Shown: positions 30,480 to 37,836 of the stretch, one piece after another
Layout of the letters: every line of letters starts with the position of its first letter
Position numbering within the stretch: the first letter of the stretch is position 1
Assembly: GCA_016789005.1 (NCBI GenBank)
Contig: JAEURA010000254.1
Span: forward strand, 1-37,836
DNA from: Anaerolineae bacterium
Lineage (GTDB): Bacteria > Chloroflexota > Anaerolineae > Aggregatilineales > Phototrophicaceae
Reading direction: 5' to 3'
DNA length: 37,836 bases
The notes under the pieces: generated by a model
Databases searched by the model: none
The model's input: the letters and a program-made list of their open reading frames with translations, nothing else
Told to the model about the DNA's origin: nothing
Translations under genes and position numbers: made by a program

Positions 30480-30779
30480 TCAGAGGCGCTCGTCCATCAG
30501 CTTCCCGGTACGCTGGAGGATCTTGGTCATCGCGCGCGTGTTCATCTCGATTGCCATCAGCAGATCGAGCAGCTGCCCGATTCCGAAGAGCAGCACCGTC
30601 CCGATGATCGCCGCCACGGCAGCGCCGCCGATTACCGGCAGCTTCGAGTCGATGGTCGGGAAACCCGTCGCGTCGATGAGGATGATGACAATCGCCCCAA
30701 TCATGGCAATCAGGTTGACGATGGCGACGAGCTTGAAAGCGGCGCTTAGCAAACGCAAGGCAAAAAAGCGTCCAGACAT
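30480..30779 (-). CDS. small two-helix membrane protein of unknown function
   Basis: The 99-residue protein starts at ATG 30779 (GGGGG about 6-10 bases upstream). A longer frame upstream is only the antisense of the dynamin gene. There are two hydrophobic helices: about 10-38 (with VAIVNLIAMIGAIVIILI) and about 48-76 (with VAAIIGTVLLFGIGQLLDLL). A short charged tail MNTRAMTKILQRTGKLMDER follows. I do not recognise a family. It is first in a minus-strand run with lysA, ddl and the glycosyltransferase, so an envelope role is plausible but inferred. Confidence 0.7.
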   Translation of the reverse strand: MSGRFFALRLLSAAFKLVAIVNLIAMIGAIVIILIDATGFPTIDSKLPVIGGAAVAAIIGTVLLFGIGQLLDLLMAIEMNTRAMTKILQRTGKLMDERL

Positions 30780-30822
30780 GAACCAACCCCCAGTTGCACA
30801 GGTGTCGATTAACCTGCTGGCA

Positions 30823-30851
30823 ATGATATAGTAGAATTCACACAGGTACAA
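30823..30851 (-). promoter_or_regulatory. candidate promoter of the small-membrane-protein/lysA/ddl run
   Basis: TTGTAC at 30851-30846, a 17-base spacer and TATCAT at 30828-30823 predict a start about 37 bases before the ATG. The -10 overlaps a plus-strand TATAGT (30827-30832) that may serve the divergent dynamin operon but lacks a good -35. Confidence 0.55.
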
Positions 30852-30878
30852 ATTCCGCACTAGCGAAGCGAGAAGCTT

Positions 30879-32732
30879 TTGGCGAACCCAAGCCTGGAAT
30901 CGAAGCTCGCGGCAGACTATGAAGCAGTTCGACGCCGCGAATACGAACTCATCACGAGCTTGTTGGAAGTTGTCCCGCGCATCGACGGTTTGAAGGAAAA
31001 CAGCGCAGCCCATCTGCGCGACGCGCTCTTCCATGCGGACCACCCGTACATGATCGTCTTCGTTGGTCCCTTCAATGCCGGAAAATCCAGCCTGATAAAC
31101 GCCCTGCTGGGCGAACACGACCTGCTGCCCATCGGTCCAACGCCGACGACTGACCGGATCAGCATCCTTCGCTGGGGCGATGAGCTGACGCGCAGCCGAA
31201 GCGGCGACGTCGAGACGGTATTTTACCCATCGCCTCTGCTGCACAAGGTCAGCTTCGTCGATACGCCGGGGCTGGAATCGGTCTTTCAGAAGCACGAGGA
31301 CATCACCCGCCGCTTTCTGCATCGCAGCGACACCGTTCTACTGGTCATGCTGGCGACTCAGGCGATGACCCAGGGCAACCTGGACAACCTCCAGTTCCTG
31401 AAAGAGTATGGCAAGAACGTCATCCTGGTCCTGAACCAGATCGACTTGCTCTCGGCTGACGAGATCGAGACGGTGCGGCAGTACGTGCTGGATCAAAGCC
31501 AGAGCAAATTGGGCTACAAGCCTGATCTTTGGCTGACTTCGTCGAAGGTCGCCACGTCTGCGCGCCTTCCCGATGGCAGCATCGACGAAGCCCAATGGAA
31601 AGAAAGTGGGCTGCACCAGATCGAAGCCTTCGTCGACCGACAGCTGAACGACACTGCGCGCCTGCGGCAGAAATTGCAGACGCCGCTGCAGATCATTCAG
31701 AATGTGCATCAGCAGTCGCTGATGGCGCTGAAAGCGAACCAATCCGCGCTCGACCACTACCAGAGCATCGCACAGAATATCGAGGGACAAATCGCCGTCT
31801 GCAAGCGCGAGCAGGAACGCGCCGTCCAGATGATCAGCGACGATTTGCACGGAAGGTTCGGCGCGATGGCTGACCGCGGCGGTGAAGCGCTCAGAGAGCA
31901 GTTCCACCCCGCGCGAGCCTTCGCCTCCATAGGACGCGGCATTCTGGAACTGGTCGGCTTGAGCGGCTTGGCGCGTGCGCGTTCGGGCGGCTCTTACGTT
32001 CGCGCGGCGTTCGAGAGGCACAAGGTATTCGAAGCGGTGCGCGAGATTCCCGGCGTGGCAGATCAACTTGCGCCGAGACTGGAAGGACGAGATGTCCAGG
32101 ACCTGGACGATCTCGTCAAGTATGCCCGCCGGGAGGTCGATGCGCTGCCGGCGGTTATTCAGCAGAAGGTGATCGGCGTGATTCAGACGCCGGTCCGCTA
32201 CGAGCGCGCCGCCCTGATCAACGTCCGCAAGGACCTGGATGCCCTCGTAGACGAAGCGAGCACGATAGAGACGGATGACGTTGAGCGCGCCCTGCGCAAC
32301 ACCATGCTCTACCTCGCCGCCTATGAGCTTCTTCTTCTGGTCTTCCTGGTGTTTTCGATCATCGCCTTTCCCATCGGCGAGCAGAATTCCCCCCTGCCCA
32401 CTATCATCATCCTCCTGCTGGCGCTGGCGCTCTTCGGAATCGCCTTCCTGCCCCTGCGCGGTCGGCTAATCGAAAACCGCTTCCGCAAGCGCATCACAGA
32501 TATCGAGTCGCGTTTTGTCGAAGCGCTGCGACAGGCGGCGAACAAGCAGATCACCTACGGTTTGCAGCTGCGCCGCGACGCGGTCGCCCCGGTGACGCGC
32601 ATGCTGGAAGCGCAGACGGAAACGCAGATGGATCAGATGAAGCGGCTGCAAGCCGCCGGGCAGGAGCTGACCGCTATAGAAGGCGCGGTCGGAGCCATCG
32701 GTAAGTCTGTGCTGTCGATACTGAGAGGATAA
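30879..32732 (+). CDS. dynamin-like GTPase (first of a tandem pair)
   Basis: The 617-residue large GTPase has G1 GPFNAGKSSLINALL near residues 63-77 and the switch-I region PTTDRISILR. G3 is DTPGLESVFQKHE near 128, and G4 is NQIDLLS near 186. A long helical stalk follows (about 240-465), then a hydrophobic hairpin of two spans around 475-530 (LAAYELLLLVFLVFSIIAF and TIIILLLALALFGIAFL). A helical C-terminus ends the protein, as in bacterial dynamin-like proteins that tubulate or fuse membranes. The start is TTG 30879 with GAGAAG close upstream. It ends four bases before a second dynamin gene, so a heteromeric pair is likely. The role (membrane repair, division or phage tolerance) is not determinable. 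Confidence 0.87.
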   Translation: MANPSLESKLAADYEAVRRREYELITSLLEVVPRIDGLKENSAAHLRDALFHADHPYMIVFVGPFNAGKSSLINALLGEHDLLPIGPTPTTDRISILRWGDELTRSRSGDVETVFYPSPLLHKVSFVDTPGLESVFQKHEDITRRFLHRSDTVLLVMLATQAMTQGNLDNLQFLKEYGKNVILVLNQIDLLSADEIETVRQYVLDQSQSKLGYKPDLWLTSSKVATSARLPDGSIDEAQWKESGLHQIEAFVDRQLNDTARLRQKLQTPLQIIQNVHQQSLMALKANQSALDHYQSIAQNIEGQIAVCKREQERAVQMISDDLHGRFGAMADRGGEALREQFHPARAFASIGRGILELVGLSGLARARSGGSYVRAAFERHKVFEAVREIPGVADQLAPRLEGRDVQDLDDLVKYARREVDALPAVIQQKVIGVIQTPVRYERAALINVRKDLDALVDEASTIETDDVERALRNTMLYLAAYELLLLVFLVFSIIAFPIGEQNSPLPTIIILLLALALFGIAFLPLRGRLIENRFRKRITDIESRFVEALRQAANKQITYGLQLRRDAVAPVTRMLEAQTETQMDQMKRLQAAGQELTAIEGAVGAIGKSVLSILRG

Positions 32733-32736
32733 GCTG

Positions 32737-34518
32737 GTGGAATCCCCTGTTCTCACGCCGGTTGAGGGTCAACTGGCAGCACTGCGCGAGCGCGAAATAA
32801 CGGCTTTGGTCGAAGCTGCCGGAACCCTGGTGGAACTGGGCGATACGGCAGGAGAAGACCGCAAACGCCTGCTCGACATGGCAGAAGACCTGCGCGATCT
32901 GTTCTTTCTAGTCGTAGTCATCGGCGAGTTCAACGCCGGCAAATCGACGTTCATCAATGCACTCCTGGCGGATGAACTTCTGGCGATGGGCATCACGCCG
33001 ACAACCGAAGCAATCCATATCATCAAACACGGAGACAGTGGCGCGCGCAAACCGAACATGCGCCCCGATGGGCTGTATGAATGGCGGCACCCCAACACCG
33101 GCGCGCCTGGGGTCGCCCTGGTCGATACTCCGGGGACCGGTTCGGTCTTTCAGAAACACGAACAGACCGCCAAAGCCTTCTTGCACCGCAGCGATCTCGT
33201 CATTTTCGTGATTTCAGCGAAGCGCGCCTTCGCCGAGACTGAACGCCTGTACCTGAGCATCGCCCGCGACTTCGGCAAGAAGATCATCCTTGTCGTGAAC
33301 CAGTCCGATCTTCTGGAGCCGTCAGAACGGCAGCAGGTGCGGCGCTTCGTCGAGCAGCAGGTTGAGGAACTGCTCGACATCAAGCCGCTGATCTTCATGA
33401 CCTCCTCGAAAGAGGCACTGCGCGCCGCCCGCGCCGGGGAATCCGATCAACAGGGGATCGAAGCCGTGCGCGCCCATCTACGCGGCATGTTCAGCGAAGC
33501 TCCGCCGGCACGGCAGAAGCTCCTCGCGCAGCTTTCCACCGCTGAACGCATCGTGAATCGGCATTACGAGGCGGTCAAGGGAAACGCCGATCTCGTCGGT
33601 GTCGACAAGAACCGGCTGGAAGATATCCAGCGGGAGATCGATCAGCAGTCGAACGGACTGTCTGGACAGCTTTCCGCCGCGCGCGCCCAGATCGACTCGG
33701 TGTTCGAGTCGATGCGCCTGCGCGGGCTGAACTTCATCACCAAGAACCTATCCATTCGCAATATGGCGCGTCCTTCCTCGCGCGAGGCGCTGCAAACCCA
33801 GTTTCAGGATGAAGTAGTCGGTCGAGCGCTGCGCGACGTCAGCGAAGCGACCGACAGCTATGTCAACGCGCTGGTAGACAGCAGTCGAGCCTACTGGCGC
33901 GACGTCATCGACCGACTCAATCAGCTTCAGCGGCTGCTGGATCAGGAGCTGAGTGGGCTGGATGCCGGTATTTACGCGGAGCAGCGCGAAGCCCTGCAAG
34001 AGGCGATACGAATCGCCGATGCAGAGCTTAAGTCATATTCGACAGGCAAGGTGATCGCCGGCATACAGGAAACGTTCAGGACCAACTTGAACGGCTTCGC
34101 CCTCGGCGGCGGCGCAGCCGTCGTTGGCTTGATCATCACCCTGCTGGGCGTTGGCGCGCCCGGTCCCTTGATCGGCGTCGGCGCGGCGGTGCTGGCGCTC
34201 CCGGCGGTGCTGGTCGGCGCACCGATCACGTTGGTAGGCGGCGTCGTCGCGGTGCGTTATCTGCGCCGTGTCTCGGAAGATTCCAAGCGCGAGCTGAACG
34301 GCAAGATCGATGCGCTGCTTGTGACCTACCATCAGGCGCTCGACGATTTGACTCGAAAGGAACGCAACCGGCTTTCGCAGTATGGCGCGCAGGTGCTCGC
34401 GCCGATCTTCAGCCGGCTGCGCGTCCTGAACGAGCGTTACCAGACCCAGATGGACCGGGTATCAAATCATCGGACAACGCTGGAGACGCTGCGCCGGGAG
34501 ATCGACACCGCTACCTAA
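32737..34518 (+). CDS. dynamin-like GTPase (second of a tandem pair)
   Basis: The 593-residue large GTPase has G1 GEFNAGKSTFINALL near residues 63-77, switch I ITPTTEAIHIIKHG, and G3 DTPGTGSVFQKHE near 129. G4 is NQSDLLEPSE near 188. Helical stalk segments include a coiled region of about 270-330. A Gly/Ala-rich hydrophobic hairpin lies near 455-510 (GGGAAVVGLIITLLGVG and AAVLALPAVLVGAPITLVGG), and the C-terminus is helical. It shares the SVFQKHE continuation of G3 with its neighbour but is otherwise well diverged. The membrane hairpin of this copy is more Gly-rich than in the first. The start is GTG 32737 with GAGGA eight bases upstream; the two genes are probably translated together. Confidence 0.87.
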   Translation: MESPVLTPVEGQLAALREREITALVEAAGTLVELGDTAGEDRKRLLDMAEDLRDLFFLVVVIGEFNAGKSTFINALLADELLAMGITPTTEAIHIIKHGDSGARKPNMRPDGLYEWRHPNTGAPGVALVDTPGTGSVFQKHEQTAKAFLHRSDLVIFVISAKRAFAETERLYLSIARDFGKKIILVVNQSDLLEPSERQQVRRFVEQQVEELLDIKPLIFMTSSKEALRAARAGESDQQGIEAVRAHLRGMFSEAPPARQKLLAQLSTAERIVNRHYEAVKGNADLVGVDKNRLEDIQREIDQQSNGLSGQLSAARAQIDSVFESMRLRGLNFITKNLSIRNMARPSSREALQTQFQDEVVGRALRDVSEATDSYVNALVDSSRAYWRDVIDRLNQLQRLLDQELSGLDAGIYAEQREALQEAIRIADAELKSYSTGKVIAGIQETFRTNLNGFALGGGAAVVGLIITLLGVGAPGPLIGVGAAVLALPAVLVGAPITLVGGVVAVRYLRRVSEDSKRELNGKIDALLVTYHQALDDLTRKERNRLSQYGAQVLAPIFSRLRVLNERYQTQMDRVSNHRTTLETLRREIDTAT

Positions 34519-34538
34519 CGGGACGACTCCCGCCGCTC

Positions 34539-34548
34539 TCGGTGGCTT
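34539..34548. repeat. target-site duplication, left copy
   Basis: TCGGTGGCTT is directly adjacent to the left inverted repeat and identical to the right copy. Confidence 0.88.
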
Positions 34549-34710
34549 CAGGGCAAACGCATCAAATTTCCAATCAGGTCATGATGGGTTAAAGCAGTCC
34601 TGTAGGGACAGCCTTCTGGCTGTCTGCCGTCTCGGACGCGCTTCTGCACGCCCCTACGATACCTTGTAACCTTTTCTGACCCATTCATCGATTATGATGC
34701 GTTTGCCCTG
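34549..34710. mobile_element. 162-bp MITE-like element with perfect inverted ends
   Basis: The ends are exact 16-base inverted repeats: CAGGGCAAACGCATCA at 34549-34564 and TGATGCGTTTGCCCTG at 34695-34710. The flanks carry an identical 10-base direct repeat, TCGGTGGCTT, at 34539-34548 and 34711-34720. That is the signature of a target duplication. The inside has no ORF for a transposase but holds an ACAGCC/GGCTGT hairpin and subterminal ATGGGT matches. A 10-base duplication suggests mobilisation by an IS4-like transposase (inference). Confidence 0.9.
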
Positions 34711-34720
34711 TCGGTGGCTT
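34711..34720. repeat. target-site duplication, right copy
   Basis: TCGGTGGCTT is directly adjacent to the right inverted repeat and identical to the left copy. It ends nine bases before the candidate aspS -35. Confidence 0.88.
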
Positions 34721-34729
34721 CCACCGCCC

Positions 34730-34758
34730 TTCAGAAACACAGGACGCTGTGTTATGCT
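34730..34758 (+). promoter_or_regulatory. candidate promoter of aspS
   Basis: TTCAGA at 34730-34735, a 17-base spacer and TATGCT at 34753-34758 predict a start about 36 bases before the aspS ATG. Confidence 0.55.
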
Positions 34759-34800
34759 TTGCCCTGCTTAAGCCAAACCCACGCAGGAGCGCTATTTTCC

Positions 34801-36600
34801 ATGTTAAAGACTCATCACTGCGGCGAGCTGCGGCTCGAACATGTTGGACAGCACGTTTCCGTGGCAGGTTGGGTCCATCGCCGGCGCGACCAGGGTGGAT
34901 TGATCTTCATCGACCTGCGCGACCGATCCGGCATCGTCCAGGTGCGAATCGATGAGCAGAATCAGCCTGATGCCCACGCTGCTGCCAGCAGCCTGCGGGG
35001 CGAATACGTCGTCCAGGTTGCTGGCACCGTGGTGGCGCGTCCAGAGGGAACAGCTAATCCTGAACTGCCAACCGGTGAAATCGAGGTCGTGCCGGAATCG
35101 GTCGTGGTGTTGAACGCTTCGAAGGTCCCGCCCTTCCTGATCAACCGTGAAGACGTGGTCGATGAAGAAGCGAAGATGCGCTATCGCTACCTCTATCTGC
35201 GGCGTCCTAACGTGCAGAAGAACATCATCCTGCGCCATCAGGTCGTGAAGTTCATTCGCGATTATCTGGATGAGCGCGGTTTCGTCGAGATCGAAACGCC
35301 GATCCTCTTCAAGACGACGCCGGAGGGTGCGCGCGACTTCCTCGTCCCCAGCCGCCTGAACCCCGGCACGTTCTACGCACTGCCGCAAAGCCCACAGCAG
35401 TTGAAACAGCTGCTCATGGTGGCGGGCTACGAACGCTACTTCCAGATCGCCCGCTGCTTCCGCGACGAGGACCTGCGTGGCAACCGCCAACCAGAGTTCA
35501 CCCAGCTTGACCTGGAAATGAGCTTCGTTCAGCGCGGCGACGTTATGGCGCTGATCGAAGGGCTGATGACCACGATGGTGGGCAAGTTCGTTCCGGAAAA
35601 GCAGCTGCTCACCCAGCCTTTCCAGCGCCTCACCTACACCGAGGTGATGGAGAAGTATGGGTCTGACAAGCCCGACCTGCGCTATGATCTCGCGGCGGTC
35701 GATGTCACGGATATTGCCGGCAAGAGCGGTTTTCCGATCTTCGTGCAAAACGCCGGCGAGGGCAAGCCGATCAAGGCGATTCGTGTGCCGAAGATGGGCG
35801 CGATCAGCGGCATGCAGCTGCGTAAAGAGACGGCGAACCTTGAGGAACTGGTGCGCACCGTTGGCGCTAAGGGCTTGGCGTGGATGGCGATTCCCGAAAA
35901 AGAGGACGAAGAGGTCAAGGGACCGATCGGCAAGTATTTCACTGTCGATCAGAAGCTCCAACTTTTCGCGCGCGTCGGTATCCAGCCCGGCGACCTGGTG
36001 CTGTTCACTTCGGACCAGCGCGATACCGTCTATATGGTGGTCGATACGCTGCGCCGCCATCTTGCCGAAAAACTCCAGCTTGCTGATCCGAACGTCCTGG
36101 CGTTCGCCTGGGTGATCGACTTCCCCCTGTTTTTCTGGAGCGAGGAAGAGCAGCGCTGGGACCCATCGCAGCACATGTTCACCATGCCGGTTCCCGAAGA
36201 CGTGCCGTATCTGGACAGCGATCCCGGCAAAGCGCGCGGCTCGCAGTATGACCTGATCTGCAATGGTCAGGAAGTGGCGGGCGGCAGCATCCGCATTCAT
36301 GAGCGTGCCGTCCAGGAGAAGATCTTCCCGCTGATCGGGCAGACTATGGAGCGCGCCAAAGAGCAGTTCGGGCATATGCTGGAAGCGTTCGAATATGGCA
36401 CGCCGCCGCACGGCGGGATCGCCTCCGGCATCGACCGTCTGATCATGGTGCTGAGTGGAGAAACCAACATCCGCGAGGTGATGGCGTTCCCCAAGACGCA
36501 GAACGGCGCGGATTTGATGGCTGGTGCGCCGTCTCCGGCGGAAGCACGCCAGCTTGAGGATCTCTTCATCCAGCTCGTCGATCCGTCTAGGAAAAGCTAA
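34801..36600 (+). CDS. aspS: aspartyl-tRNA synthetase, bacterial type
   Basis: This gene charges tRNA-Asp. The 599-residue class II synthetase has an N-terminal OB anticodon domain (SVAGWVHRRRDQGGLIFIDL). Motif 1 lies near 130-160, followed by the QSPQQLKQLLMVAG aspartate loop. Motif 2 is FQIARCFRDEDLRGNRQPEF, then comes the GAD insert typical of bacterial AspRS (about 285-415). Motif 3 is GIASGIDRLIMVL. The start is ATG 34801, with AGGAG 12 bases upstream; an earlier in-frame ATG at 34714 lies upstream of the promoter and would add 29 unrelated residues. In the OB loop the residue before GG is Gln rather than the Leu of E. coli AspRS. That position influences tRNA-Asn discrimination in some species, so non-discriminating charging cannot be excluded. 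Confidence 0.95.
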   Translation: MLKTHHCGELRLEHVGQHVSVAGWVHRRRDQGGLIFIDLRDRSGIVQVRIDEQNQPDAHAAASSLRGEYVVQVAGTVVARPEGTANPELPTGEIEVVPESVVVLNASKVPPFLINREDVVDEEAKMRYRYLYLRRPNVQKNIILRHQVVKFIRDYLDERGFVEIETPILFKTTPEGARDFLVPSRLNPGTFYALPQSPQQLKQLLMVAGYERYFQIARCFRDEDLRGNRQPEFTQLDLEMSFVQRGDVMALIEGLMTTMVGKFVPEKQLLTQPFQRLTYTEVMEKYGSDKPDLRYDLAAVDVTDIAGKSGFPIFVQNAGEGKPIKAIRVPKMGAISGMQLRKETANLEELVRTVGAKGLAWMAIPEKEDEEVKGPIGKYFTVDQKLQLFARVGIQPGDLVLFTSDQRDTVYMVVDTLRRHLAEKLQLADPNVLAFAWVIDFPLFFWSEEEQRWDPSQHMFTMPVPEDVPYLDSDPGKARGSQYDLICNGQEVAGGSIRIHERAVQEKIFPLIGQTMERAKEQFGHMLEAFEYGTPPHGGIASGIDRLIMVLSGETNIREVMAFPKTQNGADLMAGAPSPAEARQLEDLFIQLVDPSRKS

Positions 36601-36620
36601 GCCTGCGCCTTTGTACACAT

Positions 36621-36660
36621 GAAACAGGGGAAGTGCTCGCAGGAGCAGTTCCCCTGTTTC
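36621..36660. terminator. strong hairpin between convergent aspS and aquaporin genes
   Basis: GAAACAGGGGAA pairs with TTCCCCTGTTTC (12 bp), one G-G mismatch follows, then TGCTC pairs with GAGCA around a GCAG loop. The stem ends in TTTC on both strands, so it can act as a bidirectional terminator. Confidence 0.8.
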
Positions 36661-36697
36661 GATTCAGGACGTTGGTTGAAGGGATGCCGATGGAGAT

Positions 36698-37354
36698 CTA
36701 CTTGCTTTCCGCCGTCAGGATGAATCCGTGTACCAGCGCCGCTATGATAGCGCCGGCGAAAATACCCACCAGGTAGGGAATAACATAGCTGAGGTCGCCG
36801 GCAATCAGCGCCGGTCCCAGGGTGCGCGCCGGGTTCAGCGATGCACCGGTGAAGACGCCTCCGGCGAGGATGCTGGCGGCGAGCGTCAAGCCAATCGCGA
36901 CGCCTGCCAGGTCGCCGCCGCGTCCGTGAACCGCGGTCTGCCATACTGCCGTCGCCAGGAAGAAAGTCAGCACCGCTTCGAACAGCGCCGCTGTCCAGAC
37001 GGCACTCTCGGTCAGGCTGCCCTTGGTCTGCCCTGCCGCCACGATGTCGCTCGATAGAACTCCCGCGACAGCCGCCGCGACGACCGCGCCGAGTAACTGG
37101 GCGACGACATAGTACATCGCGCGGTCAATCTTGATTTTGCCGCCGATGAGCAGGCTCACAGTGATTGCCGGGTTGACATGCGCGCCGGAGATCTTGCCGA
37201 AACTGTAGGCGATACCCACCAGAATCAGTCCGTGTCCGAGTGCCGCCACGACCACGCCCTGCTGTCCGGCGATTCCGGCGGCAAAGATACCGACAAAGAC
37301 CAGCATGAACGTCCCAATGAACTCCGCGATACTCGCCCTAAATAATTCGTTCAT
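36698..37354 (-). CDS. MIP-family channel (aquaporin)
   Basis: The 218-residue membrane protein has the six-span MIP fold. The two pore NPA boxes are GAHVNPAITV (near residue 60) and GASLNPARTLGPAL (near 175). The conserved Arg after the second NPA is present. The N-terminal IAEFIGTFMLVFVG Glu motif is typical. The compact length and Ala-Arg after the second NPA favour a water channel over a glycerol facilitator, but selectivity is not certain. I place the start at ATG 37354 because AAGGAG is eight bases upstream; a GTG two codons earlier is too close to the SD. Confidence 0.92.
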   Translation of the reverse strand: MNELFRASIAEFIGTFMLVFVGIFAAGIAGQQGVVVAALGHGLILVGIAYSFGKISGAHVNPAITVSLLIGGKIKIDRAMYYVVAQLLGAVVAAAVAGVLSSDIVAAGQTKGSLTESAVWTAALFEAVLTFFLATAVWQTAVHGRGGDLAGVAIGLTLAASILAGGVFTGASLNPARTLGPALIAGDLSYVIPYLVGIFAGAIIAALVHGFILTAESK

Positions 37355-37397
37355 TGCCACCTCTCCTTGGAAAGCTCTCCCTAATTGGCTGCGGCAT

Positions 37398-37403
37398 ACT
37401 ATA
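37398..37403 (-). promoter_or_regulatory. candidate -10 element of the aquaporin gene
   Basis: TATAGT lies on the minus strand about 44 bases upstream of the ATG. No good -35 at 16-18 bases was found (only CTGGCG at 17). Confidence 0.4.
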
Positions 37404-37409
37404 TCGAAA

Positions 37410-37836
37410 CGAGCATCCCGCGCCAGTTAACGTTTGGTAAAGCCGCCCACGCTCCGGGCGTTCCCCCTTTACGCCCGGCAAGTCCGCTGATATAAAAGAG
37501 GGCATCCTGCTGTGTGCGTGATGTCGCGCCAACGTTTTGAGCCAACACTCCATTAACGGGATTTGGCACTGTGGCGGCAAGGTGATAGGCACGCGCTGCC
37601 AAGACCTCAACGCTAACTCAAGTCCCACCTGCGAAAGCAGGTTCAAAACTCCGCACACACGGCACAGCAGGGATTTTTCGGGCGTGACTTCTCACCCATA
37701 GAGATCAATTCAGGCGAAGGACACGGTCGTTGCCGGGTCTTTCTTTTTTTGCGCAGCCACTCGTCAGGCATCAATCGCTTTCGGATGTCGCCTTCGGACG
37801 TCGCACTGCCGCCCCTACCAGCGAAATCGGGTGGCG
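37410..37836. other. intergenic end of window, no supportable gene
   Basis: Frames here are short and show no family signal. Structured elements are a CCGGGCG/CGCCCGG hairpin near 37457-37482, an ACCTGC-GAAA-GCAGGT tetraloop hairpin near 37627-37642, and a terminator-like hairpin at 37720-37750. The region could hold a small plus-strand transcript or degraded repeat sequence. Confidence 0.5.
37720..37750 (+). terminator. terminator-like hairpin with T-rich tail
   Basis: GAC-a-CGG pairs with CCG-g-GTC around a TCGTTG loop, followed by TTTCTTTTTTT. It is modest in strength and has no annotated plus-strand gene before it. Confidence 0.55.

Noticed and set aside
30780..31322. N-terminal extension of the small membrane protein to 280 residues
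   Set aside because: The extra part is antisense to the dynamin gene, and the promoter for the small gene lies inside it; the ATG at 30779 fits better.
34804..36618. 604-codon open frame on the minus strand
   Set aside because: It is entirely antisense to aspS, whose motifs are unmistakable; no independent protein signature.

Overview
The window reads as a chromosomal segment of a GC-rich, non-proteobacterial bacterium. I favour Chloroflexota (Anaerolineae-like). The reasons are a tRNA-Trp T-box, a glmS ribozyme, a bacterial PolX with a PHP domain, tandem dynamin-like GTPases, frequent GTG/TTG starts and strong Shine-Dalgarno (SD) sequences. The phylum is an inference; nothing here is an rRNA or another decisive marker.

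Bases 1-14900 (minus strand) hold almost all of aromatic amino acid synthesis as two consecutive operons. The upstream one is trpE - histidine-phosphatase-like gene - trpG - trpD - trpC - trpF - trpB - (Nudix)-trpA. It is preceded by a consensus-like promoter and a tryptophan T-box leader (UGG specifier, T-box sequence, terminator). The downstream one is aroH - tyrA - aroA - aroE - aroC - aroK - aroB - aroQ (cut by the window edge). It has its own promoter and a short leader that encodes a previously unannotated 32-residue Tyr/Phe-rich peptide followed by a rho-independent terminator. This looks like ribosome-mediated tyrosine attenuation. Together they run from 3-dehydroquinate synthase to chorismate and on to prephenate, 4-hydroxyphenylpyruvate and tryptophan. 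DAHP synthase, prephenate dehydratase and the aminotransferases are not in the window.

Bases 14900-20670 (plus) carry polX, an SH3b membrane-anchored protein, ligA and an RlmI-like rRNA methyltransferase in a tight run. A catalytically degenerate tyrosine recombinase lies convergent at 20686-21630. Bases 21700-26400 (plus) carry an RsuA/RluB pseudouridine synthase with a long Arg/Pro repeat tail, a PlsC-like acyltransferase, and glmS behind a glmS self-cleaving ribozyme with a recognisable core and pseudoknot.

Bases 26422-30779 (minus) form a cell-envelope cluster: a two-TM protein, lysA, ddl and a membrane GT2 glycosyltransferase. Diverging from it are two adjacent dynamin-like GTPases (30879-34518). 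A 162-bp MITE-like element with perfect 16-bp inverted ends and a 10-bp target duplication follows, then aspS, a strong hairpin, and an aquaporin-family channel on the minus strand. The last ~480 bases have no gene I can support but end in a terminator-like hairpin.

The best candidates for new biology are the Tyr leader/attenuator, the Nudix-TrpA fusion, the glmS ribozyme with an extra two-hairpin insertion, the His-less phosphatase homologue inside the trp operon, the dead recombinase, and the MITE next to the aspS promoter.
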